A stretch of DNA of 64,000 nt from contig NZ_OY781099.1 in the NCBI RefSeq assembly GCF_963676325.1, positions 2,480,001 to 2,544,000 on the forward strand. Direction: 5' to 3'. This document shows, one piece after another, positions 26,668 through 35,011 of this stretch. The stretch comes from an uncultured Bacteroides sp. (lineage in GTDB: Bacteria; Bacteroidota; Bacteroidia; Bacteroidales; Bacteroidaceae). The notes beneath the pieces were generated by a model. That model did no database searches, had not been told where the DNA came from, and saw only the letters and a list, made by a program, of their open reading frames with translations. Each line of letters starts with the position of its first letter. Positions within the stretch are counted from its first letter, which is position 1. Made by a program: the position numbers and the translations under genes.

Positions 26668-28128
26668 ATGAGCAATTATTCTTCTTCCGAATTTGAGCAA
26701 GATGAAGCGTTAACGAAAGCACTTGCACAGTATGAGGAAATGAAAGCTGGTGGAAAAACAGGTTACTTTGATGCAGATCAGTTAGCCGATTTTGCAGAAT
26801 ATTATGCATCATTGGAGCGCTACGACGAAGCATTCGAAGTAATAGACTACGCCCTGACTATTCACCCTTCAAATACAGAAGTTCTTGTTATCAAAGCACA
26901 CATTCTTATTGATTTGGAAAAAATAGAAGAGGCAAAAGAAATAGTTTTTTCTATTTCTGAAACTTATGAAAGAGACGTTAAGATGCTTAAAGCAGAGCTC
27001 TTAATTCTGGAGAATAAGTTAGAAGAGGCCGATGTGCTTATTCAGGAAATGGTTAATCAGGATGAGAATAATGAAGAAGATAATTGGCTTGATATAGCTT
27101 ATCTTTACACAGACTCTGATCTTCCCGAAAAAGCGTTGCCTTGGTTTGAAAAAGCATTTAAGGCAAATCCAGAAAACAACGAGATTCGCATGAGTCTGGC
27201 CGAATGTTATGGCGAATGCAAACAGATAGAGAAAGGAGCCGATCTTTATAATCAGCTACTTGATAAAGATCCCTACTCAGTACAACATTGGTTTGACCTG
27301 GGAAGATTCTACTATATAACGAAAGAATTCAATAAGGCATTGGAGGCATACGAGTTTGCCCTCACTATTGAAGCCGATCATCCTGGTTCAATGCTAATGA
27401 CTGCCCACTGTTATTATCAGTTGGAAAATTATGAGAAGTCGTGCGAATTCTATGATAGATACGAAAAAATAGATCCTAATTCCGGGATGACAGTGTTTTT
27501 CATCGGACTGTGCCATTTCAATCTTAAGAATTATGAGAAATGTATTCAGAAATTCACAGAAGTATTAGAAATCGATAAGGGACTTTCGCCCGAAACTATT
27601 GATCTCTATACTTATATTGCATTAAGTTATAGTGAACTCGGAAAATTAGAAGAAGCCATTCATTATATAGACATAGCTATAAACGAAGATATTTCATTCA
27701 CAGATTCATACCTCAATAAAGGACGGATATACATAAAATTCGGAGATAGAGCAAATGCAATTGTTAGCTTTGAAGAAGCTATTAAGATAAATCCAGAAGA
27801 TCCTAAGACTTTTTCAGAAATGGGATCTATATACTTTGAGAATAAAATATATGATTTGGCCTTAAAATGCTTTGAAACAGTAGAGTTTTACTCTCCCGGA
27901 TATGATAACAACTATTTATTACTGGCATACGCAAACGGTGCGCTGGGAAATATAGAAGATTTCAATTACTATTTTGTCCAGGCAACCAAACAGAATCCAG
28001 ATAACATTCTTGAAAGTCTGAGTTATTTGCCTGAAGAAGAGAGTGAATTAAAACAATTAATTCTTGATCTTAGAAAAGCAATTGAAGATGATGAAAAATT
28101 GAATATACGTAAGTCGAATTACAACTAA
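26668..28128 (+). CDS. Tetratricopeptide repeat protein
   Basis: The protein has 486 residues, acidic, with no signal peptide or transmembrane segment, so cytoplasmic. About ten TPR units run from ~35 to ~450 (for example RFYYITKEFNKALEAYEFALTIEADHPGSMLMTAHCYYQLENYEKSCEFYDRYEKIDP and AIVSFEEAIKINPEDPKTFSEMGSIYFENKIYDLALKCFETVE). It would be a scaffold for protein-protein contacts. It follows the glnS terminator closely and ends at a bidirectional hairpin shared with tpx. Nothing in the sequence names its partner. Confidence 0.85.
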   Translation: MSNYSSSEFEQDEALTKALAQYEEMKAGGKTGYFDADQLADFAEYYASLERYDEAFEVIDYALTIHPSNTEVLVIKAHILIDLEKIEEAKEIVFSISETYERDVKMLKAELLILENKLEEADVLIQEMVNQDENNEEDNWLDIAYLYTDSDLPEKALPWFEKAFKANPENNEIRMSLAECYGECKQIEKGADLYNQLLDKDPYSVQHWFDLGRFYYITKEFNKALEAYEFALTIEADHPGSMLMTAHCYYQLENYEKSCEFYDRYEKIDPNSGMTVFFIGLCHFNLKNYEKCIQKFTEVLEIDKGLSPETIDLYTYIALSYSELGKLEEAIHYIDIAINEDISFTDSYLNKGRIYIKFGDRANAIVSFEEAIKINPEDPKTFSEMGSIYFENKIYDLALKCFETVEFYSPGYDNNYLLLAYANGALGNIEDFNYYFVQATKQNPDNILESLSYLPEEESELKQLILDLRKAIEDDEKLNIRKSNYN

Positions 28129-28227
28129 TCTATTTTCCGGGGCTTAATGGCAATAATATCTCCCAATAATTAAGATTAAATCTGCCAGTATTACAATAAG
28201 AAAGAATTGAAGTAATGTCTGAATATG

Positions 28228-28270
28228 ATAAATCCGGTTTAAGAGCAACTTAAACCGGATTTATTTTTTT
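28228..28270. terminator. Bidirectional terminator between the TPR gene and tpx
   Basis: Sixteen-base arms (28228-28243 and 28249-28264, core AATCCGGTTTAAG) close a 5-base loop and are followed by a T run on the + strand. Confidence 0.85.
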
Positions 28271-28280
28271 ATTGAATTAA

Positions 28281-28781
28281 CTACTTGAGCAATTTAATTA
28301 CCGCATCATAATTTGGTTCTAAAGTTATGTCTGAAACAATCTCAGTATAAATCACTTTACCTTCCGGACTAATTACAATTACTGAACGGGCAAGCAAGCC
28401 TCTCAAAGGGCCATCTTCCATTAACAGTCCATATTCCTGTGCAAATTCAGGTGAGCGAAAATCAGATAATGCAATTACATTATCAATTCCTTCGGTTGTA
28501 CAGAAACGTCCCTGAGCAAATGGTAAGTCTTTTGATATAGCTAAGACGATGGTGTTTGGCAGTTGAGCCGCAATCTTATTAAAATGCCTCACTGAAGTTG
28601 CGCAAACACTTGTATCAAGACTTGGGAAAATATTCAAAACAACATTCTTTCCTTTTGCATAATCTAAATAATAATCACTCAAATCGTTCTTTACCAGATG
28701 AAAATTTGGTGCAAAATCATTAATTTGAATAAACTCACCAAACAATTTCACTAATTGTCCTTTAAACTTTGTATTTGCCAT
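28281..28781 (-). CDS. tpx: Thiol peroxidase Tpx
   Basis: The protein has 166 residues, an atypical 2-Cys peroxiredoxin. The peroxidatic Cys is in FPSLDTSVCATS (~Cys60) and the resolving Cys in GRFCTTEG (~Cys94). The start is supported by AGGAG nine bases upstream of the ATG, one of few Shine-Dalgarno-like sites in this window. It reduces hydrogen peroxide and alkyl hydroperoxides with thioredoxin and acts in the cytoplasm or periplasm-facing compartment without a signal peptide. It is a monocistronic unit. Confidence 0.95.
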   Translation of the reverse strand: MANTKFKGQLVKLFGEFIQINDFAPNFHLVKNDLSDYYLDYAKGKNVVLNIFPSLDTSVCATSVRHFNKIAAQLPNTIVLAISKDLPFAQGRFCTTEGIDNVIALSDFRSPEFAQEYGLLMEDGPLRGLLARSVIVISPEGKVIYTEIVSDITLEPNYDAVIKLLK

Positions 28782-29011
28782 ATTTCTATTCTCCTTTTTG
28801 TTTTTAATTCATATTAAACAATTAAAATATGAATGAGTTCAATAATTATCTATTATTATTTATTAAAAAAACATGGATTAAGGAATATTCTCTATCTATA
28901 TATTGACTAAATAGAAGAATTTGTTTTATATTTTATAAAGTAAATCAGCACTTTACAAATAATATGGGCAGTAAATTTATAAAATTTAAATTAAGAAACA
29001 AACTATTATAT

Positions 29012-29047
29012 AAAAAAAGCTTTGCCGGTTTAGCAAAGCTTTTTTTG
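29012..29047 (-). terminator. Terminator after tRNA-Thr
   Basis: AAAAAAAGCTTTGC and GCAAAGCTTTTTTT form a perfect stem, 24 bp past the tRNA 3' end on the - strand. Confidence 0.85.
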
Positions 29048-29070
29048 TAACAAACTAATTCTTTAAAATG

Positions 29071-29143
29071 AGCCGCAACCCGGACTTGAACCGGGGACCT
29101 TTTCATTACGAGTGAAATGCTCTACCAACTGAGCTAATGCGGC
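29071..29143 (-). tRNA. tRNA-Thr (CGT anticodon)
   Basis: On the - strand the 73-nt sequence folds as a cloverleaf. Acceptor GCCGCAT pairs with TTGCGGC (pair 7-66 is a T-T mismatch). The D arm is GCTCAGTTGGTAGAGC. The anticodon stem is TTTCA/TGAAA with loop CTCGTAA, giving anticodon CGT for codon ACG. The T arm is CCCGGTTCAAGTCCGGG. CCA is not encoded. Confidence 0.93.
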
Positions 29144-29221
29144 AACTTTCGGATTACGAGGTGCAAACTTACACCATAATTCCAATATATAAAAGGTTTT
29201 TTTGGTATTTTTTTCTAAAAA

Positions 29222-30505
29222 TCAAAGTCGGGCATCCACAACTTCCAAAGGATAGATTCCTTTTACATCATATACTATCCCACCCTTCTTTACTAATGTC
29301 CGAACATTCAATGAGATAAATTCTTTATGCGCAACAGCAGCTATCACAGCATCAAACTCTTCTGCAGGCAATTCTGAATTTATGTCAATTCCATATTCAC
29401 GTTTTACATCTTCAGAAGATGCTATCGGATCGTAGACTGTTACATCAATATCGTAATTTTGAAGCTCATGAACCACATCAATAACCTTTGTATTGCGTAC
29501 GTCGGGACAGTTTTCTTTAAAACTAAAGCCCAGAATCAATACCCGGCTATGCTTTATCAGCATCTCTTTCTTAATCATACATCGCACCACCTCCTGAGCA
29601 ACATACTCTCCCATTCCATCATTCATCCGCCTTCCCGACAGGATTATTTCCGGGCGGAAGCCGTATTCTTTTGCCCGCTGTGCCAGATAATACGGATCAA
29701 CGCCGATACAATGACCGCCTACCAGCCCGGGATAGAAAGGAAGGAAGTTCCATTTTGTAGCAGCGGCCTGAAGTACACTGCGGGTATCTATTCCCATGTG
29801 ATTAAAGATCTTCGCCAGTTCGTTGATAAAGGCTATATTGATATCGCGTTGAGAATTCTCTATAATTTTTGCCGCTTCGGCCACCCGTATAGACGGAGCC
29901 AGATAAGTTCCTGCAGTAATCACTGAACGGTAAAGCTTGTCAACTAACTGAGCAGCATCGGGAGTTGAACCGGAAGTTATCTTTAAAATATTCTCCACCG
30001 TATGTAGTTTATCGCCAGGATTGATTCGCTCAGGAGAATAACCGGCAAAGAAATCTCTATTTAAAGCAAGTCCTGAGATTTTTTCAACGATGGGAATACA
30101 AACATCCTCGGTAATTCCCGGAGATACGGTAGATTCATAAATAACAATATCATTTTTTCCTATATACTTCCCCACTGTTTCGCTGGCGGAAAGCAAAGGA
30201 TGTAAATCGGGACGGTTGGTTTTGTCTACCGGTGTGGGAACAGTTATAATATAATAGGTGCATTCACGAAGAAAGTCAGCATCCGCAGTACAAAATAAAC
30301 CGTGAGCAGAAGAAGGTTGAGCAGTGAGCACTGCCTGCAACTGTTCATTTGATACTTCCAATGTAGAATCTTTGCCGTTATTCAGTTCTTCTATCCGATT
30401 TATATTAACGTCAAATCCAACAACGGTGTATTTGGTTGCAAAAAGGCGAGCCAGTGGCAAACCCACATAACCAAGCCCGATAACTGCTATTTGTATATTC
30501 TTCAT
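29222..30505 (-). CDS. Nucleotide-sugar dehydrogenase (UDP-N-acetylhexosamine 6-dehydrogenase, TviB/WbpO type)
   Basis: The protein has 427 residues. The N-terminal Rossmann domain has IAVIGLGYVGLPLARLF. The central helix region includes the catalytic Lys in ENSQRDINIAFINELAKI and the nucleophilic Cys in VGGHCIGVDPYYLAQRA (~265). The C-terminal UDP-binding domain has GFSFKENCPDVRNTKV. The GHCIGVDPYYL motif places it with TviB/WbpO enzymes that oxidise UDP-GlcNAc or UDP-GalNAc rather than UDP-glucose. It makes uronic-acid precursors for surface polysaccharide. It stands alone between tRNA-Thr and a divergent endonuclease gene. Confidence 0.88.
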   Translation of the reverse strand: MKNIQIAVIGLGYVGLPLARLFATKYTVVGFDVNINRIEELNNGKDSTLEVSNEQLQAVLTAQPSSAHGLFCTADADFLRECTYYIITVPTPVDKTNRPDLHPLLSASETVGKYIGKNDIVIYESTVSPGITEDVCIPIVEKISGLALNRDFFAGYSPERINPGDKLHTVENILKITSGSTPDAAQLVDKLYRSVITAGTYLAPSIRVAEAAKIIENSQRDINIAFINELAKIFNHMGIDTRSVLQAAATKWNFLPFYPGLVGGHCIGVDPYYLAQRAKEYGFRPEIILSGRRMNDGMGEYVAQEVVRCMIKKEMLIKHSRVLILGFSFKENCPDVRNTKVIDVVHELQNYDIDVTVYDPIASSEDVKREYGIDINSELPAEEFDAVIAAVAHKEFISLNVRTLVKKGGIVYDVKGIYPLEVVDARL

Positions 30506-30572
30506 AAAAACAAAAGTAACTTTTTAAAATGACAAAATCATTGAATAGATAACGCAAAAGGAAAAAACTTAG

Positions 30573-30580
30573 TATGTTTG
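30573..30580 (+). promoter_or_regulatory. -7 box TATGTTTG for the endonuclease gene
   Basis: Exact TAnnTTTG match 25 bp upstream of the ATG at 30606. Confidence 0.5.
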
Positions 30581-30605
30581 CAGCAATTTTAAGAATGAAT
30601 ATAAC

Positions 30606-31472
30606 ATGGCAAGAAGAAAGAAAAAGAATCAGCAGAACAATATCCGCAGAATTTTGTTACTAATTATTGCAATATCAGTAACATCTGTCCTTGTATATGA
30701 GCACTTCCGGAGTCCTATTTTGCATGCAGCTAATGATGTTAAATACAAAACGGAGAACATTATAGCTCCGGATAAGGAGGAAATTCAAGGAGACCTGGAA
30801 ATTCCGCAGTTCACCACCTCTCGTCCAGAGCAAATAATCAGTCACGCAGCATACACGGTATCATATAATCCGGAATGGCGCGTACCAAACTGGGTTTCTT
30901 ATGAATTAACTGAATATGAGATAAAGGGAGATCTGGAACGCTCGGATAAGTTTGTGGTCGATCCCGAGGTTAAAGGAGTCTGCGCTACGAATGAAGATTA
31001 TTCTCATTCGGGATACGACCGCGGACACATGGCTCCGGCTGCTGATATGAAGTGGAACACAAGAGTAATGAAGGAGTGTTTTTATTTTAGTAACATGTGT
31101 CCTCAGAAACACTCCCTGAATGCCGGAAGATGGAAAACGCTGGAAGAAAAAGTGCGCGACTGGGCACGGGAAGACAGTGCGATTGTGATTATATGCGGTC
31201 CTATTGTAGATAAAGGATATAAAACGATTGGTCCCGACAGAGTGGCGGTTCCACAACGATTCTTCAAGGTGATACTGGCTCCTTACCTCAATTCACCAAA
31301 AGCCATTGGCTTTATTATGAAAAACGATAAGGAAGAATCGCCGCTGAGCAGCTATGCAGTATCTGTTGATAGTGTAGAAAAACTGACAGGAATGGATTTC
31401 TTTTCTGCATTGCCCGATAATTTGGAGAATCGCATAGAGAGTTCTAGCTCAACTGCTGACTGGGGGTTATAG
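30606..31472 (+). CDS. DNA/RNA non-specific endonuclease (NUC1 family), membrane-anchored or secreted
   Basis: The protein has 288 residues. A basic N-terminus precedes one hydrophobic segment (~15-35), either an uncleaved anchor or a signal peptide. The beta-beta-alpha-metal nuclease domain spans ~65-275, with the DRGH active-site motif in SGYDRGHMAPAADMKWN (~135-150; His general base) and the Mg2+ asparagine in FYFSNMCPQKHSLNAGRW. It degrades extracytoplasmic DNA or RNA, probably for nutrient recovery or defence. No inhibitor gene is adjacent. Confidence 0.9.
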   Translation: MARRKKKNQQNNIRRILLLIIAISVTSVLVYEHFRSPILHAANDVKYKTENIIAPDKEEIQGDLEIPQFTTSRPEQIISHAAYTVSYNPEWRVPNWVSYELTEYEIKGDLERSDKFVVDPEVKGVCATNEDYSHSGYDRGHMAPAADMKWNTRVMKECFYFSNMCPQKHSLNAGRWKTLEEKVRDWAREDSAIVIICGPIVDKGYKTIGPDRVAVPQRFFKVILAPYLNSPKAIGFIMKNDKEESPLSSYAVSVDSVEKLTGMDFFSALPDNLENRIESSSSTADWGL

Positions 31473-31499
31473 TTTTATTCACGGAAGCTTTTTCAAAAG

Positions 31500-31578
31500 G
31501 CCTACAGAAAATTAAAATAAAGTGTAGACGTTTACATTAAAAGGTGTAGACCTAATTTAAAATTAGCGTAGTGTAAAA
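31500..31578. repeat. 22-bp-phased repeat array D1 (GTGTAGAC word)
   Basis: GTGTAGAC occurs at 31522 and 31544, and GCGTAG at 31566, all 22 bp apart. An inverted CCTACA opens the array at 31501. It lies between the endonuclease gene and mltG. The same word in the same register occurs at 48805-48878. Confidence 0.65.
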
Positions 31579-31629
31579 AATAAAGTAAATAAATAAGGAC
31601 ACCTAAGTATACCGTAAAAGATTAATAAC

Positions 31630-31637
31630 TATCTTTG
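31630..31637 (+). promoter_or_regulatory. -7 box TATCTTTG for mltG
   Basis: Exact match 37 bp upstream of the mltG ATG. Confidence 0.55.
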
Positions 31638-31674
31638 CGGCGAAAAATAATCACTAAGTATTTCACATCACATT

Positions 31675-32709
31675 ATGAACAATAAATTAAAGAATAAATG
31701 GGTCTTTGCAGCAATCGTTGCTGGCGCCATCATTGTCTTTGCCGGAATTTTCGTATACTATAATCTGTTTGCTTCTCAGTTCCAGACCGAGAAAAAAGCA
31801 TATGTCTATATTGACCGTGACGATACTCCCGACTCAATCACCGTAAAAGTAGAACGTGCAGGTATGCCACGCAGTATGAATGCATTCAAATGGCTGATGA
31901 CTCATCTTGATGAGGCAAAAAACATTCATACCGGACGTTATCTTATTAAACCGGGAGACGGTACTTATCCGGTCTTTCGCCGTCTGACACGAGGACAACA
32001 GGCTCCGCTGAATTTCTCAATAAATGATATTCGCACTTGCGGGCAATTAGCAGAAAAAATAGGTAATCAACTTATGATTGATTCTGCAGAAGTTGCCATC
32101 CGTTTGAATGATTCTACGTTTTGTTCTAAACTGGGCTTCAAAAAAGAGACTGTCATAAGTCTTTTCATCCCCAATACCTATGAGATTTACTGGAACATCT
32201 CCACAGCCGATCTATTTAAAAAGATGAAGAAAGAGTATAACTCATTCTGGTCAAACGAACGTTTAAGCAAAGCAAAATCAATAGGCTTCACTCCTTCGGA
32301 AGTGTGCACCATAGCTTCCATTGTGGAAGAAGAAACAAACAACACTGCCGAAAAACCTATGGTGGCAGGTCTTTACATCAATCGCCTGCATAAAGGAATG
32401 AAACTCCAGGCCGATCCTACAGTTAAGTTTGCTGTGCAGAATTTTACCATTAAAAGAGTAACAGGAGAATATCTCCGTTCTAACTCTCCGTACAATACTT
32501 ACAAGTTCGAGGGATTACCTCCCGGACCTATTCGTATTCCTTCAATCAAAGGAATAGATGCAGTACTAAACTATACAAGACACAACTTTGTATACATGTG
32601 CGCAAAAGAAGATTTTTCTGGTACACACAACTTCGCAGCAACCTGGGAAGAGCATATGGTAAATGCAAGAAAATACCAGGCAGAGCTAAACAAACGAAAG
32701 ATTTTCTAA
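31675..32709 (+). CDS. mltG: Endolytic peptidoglycan transglycosylase MltG
   Basis: The protein has 344 residues. One transmembrane helix (~8-32) is followed by a LysM-like subdomain and the YceG catalytic domain. The catalytic Glu lies in ICTIASIVEEETNN-like SEVCTIASIVEEETN (~210-220). The family closing motifs NTYKFEGLPPGPIRIPS and VNARKYQAELNK are present. It cleaves nascent glycan strands at the inner membrane and so sets chain length. It is monocistronic, preceded by an exact -7 box. Confidence 0.95.
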   Translation: MNNKLKNKWVFAAIVAGAIIVFAGIFVYYNLFASQFQTEKKAYVYIDRDDTPDSITVKVERAGMPRSMNAFKWLMTHLDEAKNIHTGRYLIKPGDGTYPVFRRLTRGQQAPLNFSINDIRTCGQLAEKIGNQLMIDSAEVAIRLNDSTFCSKLGFKKETVISLFIPNTYEIYWNISTADLFKKMKKEYNSFWSNERLSKAKSIGFTPSEVCTIASIVEEETNNTAEKPMVAGLYINRLHKGMKLQADPTVKFAVQNFTIKRVTGEYLRSNSPYNTYKFEGLPPGPIRIPSIKGIDAVLNYTRHNFVYMCAKEDFSGTHNFAATWEEHMVNARKYQAELNKRKIF

Positions 32710-32740
32710 ACATTTTCTATTAGAATAGCACTTTATTCCA

Positions 32741-32748
32741 TATCTTTG
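32741..32748 (+). promoter_or_regulatory. -7 box TATCTTTG for iorA-iorB-paaK-xpt
   Basis: Exact match 45 bp upstream of the iorA ATG. The four genes downstream have small gaps and no intervening terminator. Confidence 0.6.
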
Positions 32749-32793
32749 TGATCAAACAATAACTAAAAGTAATCACTTTTAAGACACAAAGAT

Positions 32794-34389
32794 ATGAGAC
32801 AACACCTCTTATTGGGCGATGAAGCCATTGCACAAGCAGCAATTGACGCCGGACTTTCCGGCGTTTATGCTTACCCGGGTACCCCATCAACAGAAATAAC
32901 AGAGTATATTCAGCTGTCACCTCTGGCCAAAGAAAGAAACATTCACAGCCGCTGGAGCACGAATGAAAAGACAGCTATGGAAGCAGCTTTGGGATTATCA
33001 TTTGCTGGCAAACGTGCTTTGGTTTGTATGAAACACGTGGGAATGAACGTGGCAGCAGATTGTTTTATCAATTCAGCCATGACCGGAGTAAACGGAGGAC
33101 TAATTGCAGTGGTAGCCGACGACCCTAGCATGCACTCTTCCCAGAATGAACAAGACAGCCGTTTCTATGGAGATTTTGCTCTTGTTCCAATGTTTGAACC
33201 ATCTAACCAGCAGGAAGCTTACGACATGGTTTACAATGGATACGAATTCTCTGAAAAGATAGGCGAACCTATCCTTATGAGAATGGTTACCCGCCTTGCA
33301 CACTCCCGTTCAGGAGTAGAAAGCCAACAGTTAAAACCTCAGAATGAAATGTCATTCAGCGATGATCCTCGCCAATTTATCCTTCTTCCTGCAATAGCCC
33401 GTCGTCGATACAAAGCATTACTGGCAAAACAAGACGAGTTTATTAAAGCTTCTGAAGAATCACCATACAATAAATACATTGACGGCCCGAATAAAAAACT
33501 GGGAATCGTGGCTTGCGGTATCGGATTCAACTATCTGATGGAAAATTATCCTGAAGGATGTGAATATCCTGTACTGAAGATTGGTCAATATCCGCTCCCC
33601 AAAAAGCAATTATTAAAGCTTGCTACAGAATGCGATGAGATACTGATATTGGAAGACGGACAGCCTTTCGTTGAAAATATGCTTAAAGGCTATCTTGGAA
33701 TCGGCATCAAAGTAAAAGGCCGTTTGGATGGAACTCTTTCACGCGACGGTGAACTTAATCCCGATAATGTAGCAAAAGCTATCGGCAAAGAGAATAAATC
33801 TGCATTCATCGTGCCAAGTGTTGTAGAAATGCGCCCACCCGCTCTTTGCGAAGGCTGTGGACACCGCGATATGTATACTACATTAACGGAAGTATTGAGA
33901 GCCGACTACCCTACTCATAAAGTATTCAGTGATATTGGTTGCTATACTCTAGGCGCCGGAGCACCATTCAACGCCATCGATTCATGTGTGGATATGGGAG
34001 CTTCAATAACTATGGCTAAAGGTGCTGCCGATGCAGGTCTTTTCCCTTCGGTAGCAGTTATCGGAGATTCTACCTTCACTCACTCCGGAATGACCGGGCT
34101 GCTGGATTGCGTAAACGAAAACTCCAGCGTTACAATCATTATCTCAGACAATGAAACAACAGCCATGACTGGCGGACAGGATTCTGCCGGTACAGGAAAG
34201 ATAGAAGCTATCTGCCTCGGCCTCGGAGTTGATCCGGCTCACGTTCGTGTAGTTGTTCCTTTGAAGAAGAATTATGAGGAAATGGAAAAGATTATCCGCG
34301 AAGAAATAGAGTATCGTGGTGTATCTGTTATCATTCCCCGCAGAGAGTGTATCCAAACATTAGCAAGAAAGAAAAGAAGTAGCAAATAA
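32794..34389 (+). CDS. iorA: Indolepyruvate:ferredoxin oxidoreductase alpha subunit, short form
   Basis: The protein has 531 residues. The N-terminal pyrimidine domain begins LLLGDEAIAQAAIDAGLSGVYAYPGTPSTEI. The C-terminal TPP domain has CEGCGHRD (~353), GDSTFTHSGMTGLLDCV and IIISDNETTAMTGGQ. It ends ECIQTLARKKRSSK without the CxxCxxC ferredoxin module that extends archaeal IorA to about 600-640 residues. With IorB it oxidatively decarboxylates aryl pyruvates to aryl-acetyl-CoA, reducing ferredoxin. iorB starts one base after its stop, and a -7 box TATCTTTG lies at 32741-32748. Confidence 0.92.
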   Translation: MRQHLLLGDEAIAQAAIDAGLSGVYAYPGTPSTEITEYIQLSPLAKERNIHSRWSTNEKTAMEAALGLSFAGKRALVCMKHVGMNVAADCFINSAMTGVNGGLIAVVADDPSMHSSQNEQDSRFYGDFALVPMFEPSNQQEAYDMVYNGYEFSEKIGEPILMRMVTRLAHSRSGVESQQLKPQNEMSFSDDPRQFILLPAIARRRYKALLAKQDEFIKASEESPYNKYIDGPNKKLGIVACGIGFNYLMENYPEGCEYPVLKIGQYPLPKKQLLKLATECDEILILEDGQPFVENMLKGYLGIGIKVKGRLDGTLSRDGELNPDNVAKAIGKENKSAFIVPSVVEMRPPALCEGCGHRDMYTTLTEVLRADYPTHKVFSDIGCYTLGAGAPFNAIDSCVDMGASITMAKGAADAGLFPSVAVIGDSTFTHSGMTGLLDCVNENSSVTIIISDNETTAMTGGQDSAGTGKIEAICLGLGVDPAHVRVVVPLKKNYEEMEKIIREEIEYRGVSVIIPRRECIQTLARKKRSSK

Positions 34390-34390
34390 G

Positions 34391-34972
34391 ATGAAAAAAG
34401 ATATTATATTGTCAGGTGTAGGCGGTCAGGGAATTCTTTCTATCGCGACCGTAATTGGCGAAGCCGCTTTAAAAGACGGGCTTTACATGAAACAAGCTGA
34501 AGTTCACGGTATGAGTCAAAGAGGCGGAGATGTACAGTCTAACCTCCGTATCAGCGATAAACCTATTGCTTCAGATCTTATCCCAACAGGAAAATGTGAT
34601 CTGATTATCTCTCTGGAACCAATGGAAAGCTTGCGTTATATCCCTTACCTCAGCAATGATGGCTGGTTGGTAACCAACGAAACTCCGTTCATCAATATCC
34701 CTAATTATCCTGCTGAAGAAAAAATTATGGGCGAGATAAACAAGCTTCCTCATAAAATCATTTTGAACGTTGACAATGTTGCCAAAGACTTAGGCTCTAC
34801 TCGCGTTGCAAACATTGTATTACTTGGAGCTACAATTCCTTTCTTAGGAATTGATTACAGCAAAATACAGGAAAGTATCCGCGATATCTTCCAAAGAAAA
34901 GGAGAAGCAATCGTAGAATTAAATTTAAAAGCTCTGGCGGCGGGAAAAGAGATTGCAGAAAAAATGATGTAA
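34391..34972 (+). CDS. iorB: Indolepyruvate:ferredoxin oxidoreductase beta subunit
   Basis: The protein has 193 residues, a pyruvate-ferredoxin-oxidoreductase gamma-type fold. It opens DIILSGVGGQGILSIATVIGEAAL and has the family block AEVHGMSQRGGDVQSNLRIS (~37-56). It binds CoA and partners IorA. Only one base separates it from iorA, and paaK follows after 39 bp. The three genes together describe aryl-pyruvate conversion to aryl-acetate or its CoA ester during aromatic amino-acid fermentation, or the reverse direction. Confidence 0.93.
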   Translation: MKKDIILSGVGGQGILSIATVIGEAALKDGLYMKQAEVHGMSQRGGDVQSNLRISDKPIASDLIPTGKCDLIISLEPMESLRYIPYLSNDGWLVTNETPFINIPNYPAEEKIMGEINKLPHKIILNVDNVAKDLGSTRVANIVLLGATIPFLGIDYSKIQESIRDIFQRKGEAIVELNLKALAAGKEIAEKMM

Positions 34973-35011
34973 AACCACAAACAACAAACACTATACAAAC
35001 ACTTAAAGACC